A stretch of DNA of 17,818 nucleotides, taken from the NCBI GenBank assembly GCA_003647095.1, contig QMME01000036.1, positions 1 to 17,818 of the forward strand, written 5' to 3'. The translations under genes and the position numbers were made by a program. Origin of the DNA: Deltaproteobacteria bacterium (GTDB lineage: Bacteria > Myxococcota > B64-G9). Each line of letters starts with the position of its first letter. Within the stretch, counting starts at the first letter, position 1. The notes under the pieces were generated by a model. It saw only the letters and a list, made by a program, of their open reading frames with translations. It was not told where the DNA came from and ran no database searches. This document shows positions 14,016-17,818 of this stretch, in pieces.

Positions 14016-15332
14016 ATGGCCCCGCGCATCGTCCTCGTCGGCGCCGGCTCGGCGCAGTTCGGCACGGCCACCCTTTCAGACATCTTCGCCAGCCGGCTGC
14101 TGGCGGGCAGCACCGTGGTGCTGCACGACATCGACGCCGCGGCCCTGGTTCGCACCCGCGGCCGGGCCGCGGCCTTCGTGGCCGAGCACGGGCTCGACTT
14201 CCGCCTTGAGGCCGTCGCGGACCGCCGCGCGGCCCTGGCCGGGGCCGACTTCTGCATCGTCTCCATCGAGGTGGGTGACCGATTCGCGCTTTGGGAGCAG
14301 GACTGGCGGCTGCCGCAGCAGTTCGGCCTGCGCCAGGTCTACGGCGAGAACGGCGGTCCGGGTGGGCTGTTTCACACCCTGCGGGTGGTGCCGCCGCTGC
14401 TGGACATCTGCGCCGACATCGAGCGCCTCTGTCCCCGGGCGCTGGTGCTCAACTACACCAATCCCATGACCCGGGTGTGCCTGGCGGTGGCCCGCAGCCA
14501 CCCGGGGTTGCGCTTCGTGGGACTGTGCCACGAGGTGGCTTCGCTGGGCCGGCACCTGCCGCACCTGCTGGAACGCGATCTTGACGAACTCGAGTTCCGG
14601 GCCGGGGGCCTGAACCACTTCAGCTTCCTGCTCGAGCTGCGCGACCGGCAGGGGGCCGATCTCTACCCCCAGCTGCGCCGCCGGGCCCCGGAGTACTTCC
14701 GCCGGCAGCGCGGCGACGCCGCCGAGCTGCTGCGCCTGCTGGGCGAGCCGCTGCCACCGCCACGGGACTTCGAAGAGCGGCACCTGTTTGCCTGGCTGCT
14801 GGAAAGCCTCGGCTACCTGCCCATCACCACCGACAGCCACCTGGGCGAGTACCTGGGTTGGGCCTGGCGACTGGTCGATCACCGGGGCATAGCCGGTTTC
14901 TTCACCGCCTACCGTGACTACTGTCGGCGGTTGCAGCCGCGACTGGAGTTGCGTCCCTCGGGAGAACGGGCCGTACCCATCATCGAGACGCTGGTGGCCG
15001 GCCGGCAGCTGGATGAGCGGGCGGTCAACCTGCCCAACCACGGTCTCATCGACAACCTGCCGCGGGACCTGGTGGTGGAGGTACCGGGACGGGTGACGGC
15101 TGCCGGGGTGCAGGGCGTGGCCCTGGGCCGGCTGCCGGCCGGGCTGGCCGCGCTCATGCAGGCCCAGTACCCGGCCGTCGATCTGGCCGTCGAGGCCGCC
15201 CGCCGGGGCTCGCACCGGCTGGCGCTGCAGGCGCTGCTCGCAGACCCGGTGGTGGACGATGCCGCCGCCGCCGCCGGGCTGCTCGATGCCATGATCGAGC
15301 TGCAGCGCCCCTACCTGGATTACCTAAAGTAA
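14016..15332 (+). CDS. Glycoside hydrolase family 4 protein (alpha-galactosidase/alpha-glucosidase type)
   Basis: 438 residues, normal for GH4. These enzymes use NAD+ and a divalent metal (usually Mn2+) to cleave glycosides by a redox-elimination mechanism in the cytoplasm. Features: N-terminal Rossmann VLVGAGSAQFG, YGENGGPGGLFHTLR, VLNYTNPMTR, GLCHEVASLG with the metal-binding Cys, GLNHFSF with a conserved His, SHLGEYLG, and LPNHGLIDNLPRDLVVEVPG. It starts 4 nt after glmU with a weak ribosome site, so it is likely in the same transcript. Subfamily (alpha-galactosidase, alpha-glucosidase or other) cannot be settled by eye. It could release sugar that supplies the compartment, but this is inference. 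Confidence 0.88.
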   Translation: MAPRIVLVGAGSAQFGTATLSDIFASRLLAGSTVVLHDIDAAALVRTRGRAAAFVAEHGLDFRLEAVADRRAALAGADFCIVSIEVGDRFALWEQDWRLPQQFGLRQVYGENGGPGGLFHTLRVVPPLLDICADIERLCPRALVLNYTNPMTRVCLAVARSHPGLRFVGLCHEVASLGRHLPHLLERDLDELEFRAGGLNHFSFLLELRDRQGADLYPQLRRRAPEYFRRQRGDAAELLRLLGEPLPPPRDFEERHLFAWLLESLGYLPITTDSHLGEYLGWAWRLVDHRGIAGFFTAYRDYCRRLQPRLELRPSGERAVPIIETLVAGRQLDERAVNLPNHGLIDNLPRDLVVEVPGRVTAAGVQGVALGRLPAGLAALMQAQYPAVDLAVEAARRGSHRLALQALLADPVVDDAAAAAGLLDAMIELQRPYLDYLK

Positions 15333-15359
15333 AACCAGTAGTTACGCTATCCACGGGGC

Positions 15360-15463
15360 GGGGACAGGCCCGCCGGGGGGAGCAGTGGTTTTCTTTATAA
15401 ATACAGCAGGTTGTGCCGTAATTGCCGCGGGGACAGGCCCGCTGGGGGGAACAGTGGTTTTCT
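15360..15463 (+). repeat. Tandem REP-like array, left arm of an 81-bp direct repeat pair
   Basis: A 69-bp unit beginning with GGGGACAGGCCC at 15360 is followed by a partial second unit at 15429-15463, which matches the first for 35 nt with two differences and then diverges. The segment 15360-15440 recurs at 17738-17818 with only two mismatches in 81 nt. The two copies bracket the gene at 15538-17547. The gene-free stretch 15333-15537 otherwise holds only the inverted repeat listed below; no terminator with a T-tract is visible after the GH4 gene. Confidence 0.9.
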
Positions 15464-15481
15464 GAAGTGGAGCGGACACGC

Positions 15482-15516
15482 CGGCAGGGGGGAGACACGC
15501 AGCTTGGTCCCTGCCG
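15482..15516. terminator. Possible transcription-end hairpin between convergent genes
   Basis: CGGCAGGG (15482-15489) and CCCTGCCG (15509-15516) form a perfect 8-bp inverted repeat with a 19-nt loop. It lies 22 nt beyond the stop of the minus-strand gene and about 150 nt beyond the GH4 stop. No T-tract follows on either strand, so intrinsic termination is doubtful. Confidence 0.3.
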
Positions 15517-15537
15517 ACGCATCTCCGTGGTGGTGAG

Positions 15538-17547
15538 TCAGCGATGGTTTTTCAGGATGATCGAGGCGAGCTCGGCGAGGGCTTCGCTGGTGACCTTGGC
15601 CTCAGCGGCGGCGCCGTTTTTGCGCATGCACTCTAGCATGGGATCAAGGTCCCTTATGCCGAGCTCCCACAGCTGGACCTTTTTATCTCTGGACACGGAA
15701 GCAAGTGCTCTGAGCGTCCTTGATGTCCACTTGTAAAGGTCGGCCCGGCATTCGTCTGCCCTGCCGTTGCCGGTTCGGGGGCGGGGTGGTGCGGTCGGAG
15801 CGATTTTGACAGGGACGGCGGTGCCAGTGGCTTTGCCCCTTTCCAGCACGACCCTTGCGATCAACAAACCGTCTTGGATCCATGTGCTGGAAGCAAGGCC
15901 CCATTCGGCGAAGTGCGATTCGAAGGCTCCCTTTTCCTCCCGACGGCCTTCCGGCATCCTGCGGACGCTGAGAACCTCCAGCCTGCCGTTGCCGCCCGGC
16001 GACTTCTCGAGCTCGGGCACGGCACCCGAATGAATCACGCAGACTCCACGTGGCCAATCGATCCTGAGATCGAGATTCCGAAAGAGTCCTCTGGCGGTCC
16101 GCATAACAGTACCCGAGCAATTGGAGACGGCAACAGCGAAGGATGGCTCTTTCCCACCCAAGGCGGCAGGTTTTCCAGCGAAAAAGCCACCCATCATGCC
16201 GCATCTGGTCGCAAGCGTGTCGAACATTTCTCCCTTTGCCAGCATCGTGTACGTAACCGGGGAGTATATCGCCATGAGGAAATCGGCGCTCTCCGACGTC
16301 TCCTTGAGCACATTGGCCAGGTAACCTGGCGTCACGTCGCCGATGTATGGGGCGAGATGAATCTTTGCCAGCACACGCTTGAAGCCAAAAGACCACGAGA
16401 AAATAGCATCGTCGCTTTTCTTCCTCTTGAAGCGAACCCCACCCGCGGCCCCGGCCCGGATGACCTCTGCGGCATGGGGAAGCAGCGTGGCGATCGCCCT
16501 GGATTCGAACCCGCCGGACGGCGTCCTGAATATTGCCACCCCAACATCAAACACCTCTCGGTGCGGTTCGGCGAACAACCACTGGGCCTGTATCGTCCCG
16601 GACAGTCCTCCTGCCAGCAAGAGGCCCTCATCCTCAGGATCGACGTATCGTTTCAACCGCAGGATGTGCATGATTCCCATCCTTGTGAGTACATGACGCA
16701 AGGGATCGAACCGCAGGTACACACTCGCCAGGGCGGAACGATCGGCGGCGAGGAGCAGGGGGGCGGTCCGTGCTAGACCGACTTGAGACTTGTTCCGCAC
16801 GCGCTTTAACCAAAGGTAAACAAGCTTGTGACGCTGGCGCTCACTGGTCGCGCGGTTGTCGAAGAGTATCTCCACCCTTACATGGTCTCTCGCTGGCAGC
16901 ACTAGCCACAGATCGACAGTTTCGTGGTCGATGCATGCTAAGCCCGTGGCTCCAGCTTGCACCATTGAAGGCGGCAGTGTCAGGGGGACCAGTGTTTTCC
17001 CGCGTATTGCCTCCAGTGCATCTTTCACGTAGGCGAGAACGGCCGCAGCCAACTCCCGGGGTTTGTCGGCGGGCAGCAGCAGTGTGTGGCTTACACCGCT
17101 CATGGGTTTGTTGCCCTTGTAACCATCCGCGAACTGCTGCAGGGGATTTCTGGAGTCTTTCCAGACACCGAACAGGGATGCCAACATGCGCCGGTCGGAG
17201 GCCATCCGGGGAACGTTTTCTTCCGACCAGGACGCTTGAGGAACCAGCGAGGACAGTATTAGTCTCAGGGGTGAGAGAAGTTTTTCGTCTCCGAAATTGA
17301 TCTTTGCCGCCTTGCCGACGTAAAGGAGCGCCAGCCTCAGCAGCTCGCGAACCTCCGGTTCCGGTGTGGTGGGCAGCGTGACGACGAGGATGTGGTCTGG
17401 AGTGTTTCTCATGAGGGATTCGATCTTGCCGGGATCTGCACCGGCATGGCCCTGGTTGCTCGCGCAAAACGCCAGGGGTAGCTGGAACGTAGCTGCCAGG
17501 ATGGCCATGGTCACGATTGCCTTGGCAAGTGAACTGGTCGGTTTCAT
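15538..17547 (-). CDS. Exported protein of unknown function, lower GC than neighbours
   Basis: 669 residues, family not recognised. The ATG at 17547 is chosen because AAGGAGG lies about 10 nt upstream and the N terminus (MKPTSSLAKAIVTMAILAAT, then FQLPLAFCASN) is a signal peptide. Cleavage after an Ala near residue 28 is likely, and Cys27 is not in a clear lipobox. Longer in-frame starts up to 17751 would place repeat DNA in the coding region. The mature protein shows alternating strands and helices, e.g. DHILVVTLPTTPEPEVRELL, GVSHTLLLPADKPRELAAAV and FMAIYSPVTYTML-like segments, with no membrane spans and no catalytic motif I recognise. Its GC content is visibly lower than that of the BMC genes. 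It converges on the BMC operon and is bracketed by 81-bp direct repeats, so it may have been acquired separately. Confidence 0.8.
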   Translation of the reverse strand: MKPTSSLAKAIVTMAILAATFQLPLAFCASNQGHAGADPGKIESLMRNTPDHILVVTLPTTPEPEVRELLRLALLYVGKAAKINFGDEKLLSPLRLILSSLVPQASWSEENVPRMASDRRMLASLFGVWKDSRNPLQQFADGYKGNKPMSGVSHTLLLPADKPRELAAAVLAYVKDALEAIRGKTLVPLTLPPSMVQAGATGLACIDHETVDLWLVLPARDHVRVEILFDNRATSERQRHKLVYLWLKRVRNKSQVGLARTAPLLLAADRSALASVYLRFDPLRHVLTRMGIMHILRLKRYVDPEDEGLLLAGGLSGTIQAQWLFAEPHREVFDVGVAIFRTPSGGFESRAIATLLPHAAEVIRAGAAGGVRFKRKKSDDAIFSWSFGFKRVLAKIHLAPYIGDVTPGYLANVLKETSESADFLMAIYSPVTYTMLAKGEMFDTLATRCGMMGGFFAGKPAALGGKEPSFAVAVSNCSGTVMRTARGLFRNLDLRIDWPRGVCVIHSGAVPELEKSPGGNGRLEVLSVRRMPEGRREEKGAFESHFAEWGLASSTWIQDGLLIARVVLERGKATGTAVPVKIAPTAPPRPRTGNGRADECRADLYKWTSRTLRALASVSRDKKVQLWELGIRDLDPMLECMRKNGAAAEAKVTSEALAELASIILKNHR

Positions 17548-17665
17548 GGTTGGTTTCCTCCTTCCATCGGTTTGGGTAGGCCGGTATTGCGTAACAGTTG
17601 AGCAATCTCCGTGCCAGTTGTAACCCATTGAAAATAAAAGGTCGTCCTGTCTGGGGGGTGTCCGG

Positions 17666-17701
17666 ATTCCGGTCACCCGGTAGCGAAATTCCGGCCACCG
17701 G
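17666..17701. repeat. Short tandem motif ATTCCGG(T/C)CACC, possible IS-end remnant
   Basis: ATTCCGGTCACCCGG (17666-17680) and ATTCCGGCCACCGG (17688-17701) are near-copies with a 22-nt period. Repeated ATTCCGG-CACC blocks resemble the multiple terminal repeats of IS21-family elements, but no transposase or second end is present. This identification rests on memory and is weak. The motif lies upstream of the minus-strand gene at 17547, where it could also be a protein-binding site. Confidence 0.35.
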
Positions 17702-17737
17702 CATACAGACGAGAGGTTACCTTCACCGAGTTGCCGC

Positions 17738-17818
17738 GGGGACAGGCCCACCGGGGGGAGCAGTGGTTTTCTTTGTAAATACAGCAGGTTGTGCCGTAAT
17801 TGCCGCGGGGACAGGCCC
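17738..17818 (+). repeat. REP-like array, right arm of the 81-bp direct repeat pair (truncated by window end)
   Basis: GGGGACAGGCCC at 17738-17749, the 69-bp unit, then the next core at 17807-17818, where the window ends. It matches 15360-15440 at 79 of 81 positions (G/A just after the first core, A/G in TTTATAAAT versus TTTGTAAAT). The array may continue beyond the window. Confidence 0.9.

Noticed and set aside
15154..15522. Minus-strand open frame over the end of the GH4 gene and the repeats
   Set aside because: It is a translation of the tandem repeat (ENHCSP-RACPRG occurs twice) and antisense GH4 sequence, with no ribosome site.
17548..17751. N-terminal extension of the minus-strand exported protein to a start at 17751
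   Set aside because: The extension would cross repeat-like intergenic DNA and bury the signal peptide at residue 69; the ATG at 17547 has a strong AAGGAGG.

Overview
The window is high-GC bacterial DNA, densely packed and mostly on the + strand. It is dominated by a bacterial microcompartment (BMC) operon. Base composition, many GTG/TTG starts and a Cys-rich EGF-like surface lipoprotein with near-identical repeats suggest Myxococcota or a related deltaproteobacterial-type lineage. No rRNA or other phylogenetic marker is present, so this is an inference.

Layout. (1) 1-857, minus strand: the 5' part of a secreted Cys-rich, EGF-like repeat lipoprotein that runs off the left edge. (2) 858-1246: an intergenic stretch with back-to-back promoter candidates and four copies of a dispersed repeat, core GGGGACAGGCCC. 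(3) 1247-2388: two paralogous small exported proteins of unknown function, the second a lipoprotein, directly upstream of and possibly co-transcribed with the BMC genes. (4) 2413-12641: the BMC operon, in order: PduL phosphotransacylase; a flavoprotein-like protein with an encapsulation helix; BMC-P; acylating aldehyde dehydrogenase; PduS-like Fe-S flavoprotein; PduT-like BMC-T; BMC-H; BMC-P; triosephosphate isomerase; RpiB-like isomerase; BMC-P; BMC-H; a fused DeoC aldolase; and a class II aldolase. (5) 12638-15332: glmU, overlapping the aldolase by ATGA, then a GH4 glycosidase. (6) 15333-15537: repeats between convergent genes. (7) 15538-17547, minus strand: a lower-GC exported protein of unknown function, bracketed by 81-bp direct repeats (15360-15440 and 17738-17818).

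How it may work. The gene set fits a sugar-phosphate-using BMC (the type built around DeoC and RpiB). DeoC splits 2-deoxyribose-5-phosphate into acetaldehyde and glyceraldehyde-3-phosphate. The class II aldolase would split a ketose-1-phosphate into DHAP and an aldehyde. TPI joins the two triose phosphates. The aldehyde is oxidised to acyl-CoA and then, by PduL, to acyl-phosphate. DeoC, TPI, aldehyde dehydrogenase and the 3134 protein carry N-terminal amphipathic helices of the encapsulation-peptide kind, and the class II aldolase carries one at its C terminus. No alcohol dehydrogenase and no B12 enzyme is visible. The adjacent PduS-like and PduT-like proteins, which keep their Fe-S cysteines, may therefore dispose of NADH electrons through the shell.

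Most unusual points: three copies of the dispersed repeat lie in frame inside the class II aldolase, next to an active-site loop; TPI appears to be an encapsulated enzyme; DeoC is a three-part fusion with a four-Cys linker; and the RpiB-like protein lacks the usual catalytic Cys. No regulator, transporter, sugar kinase, tRNA, rRNA or CRISPR array was found.
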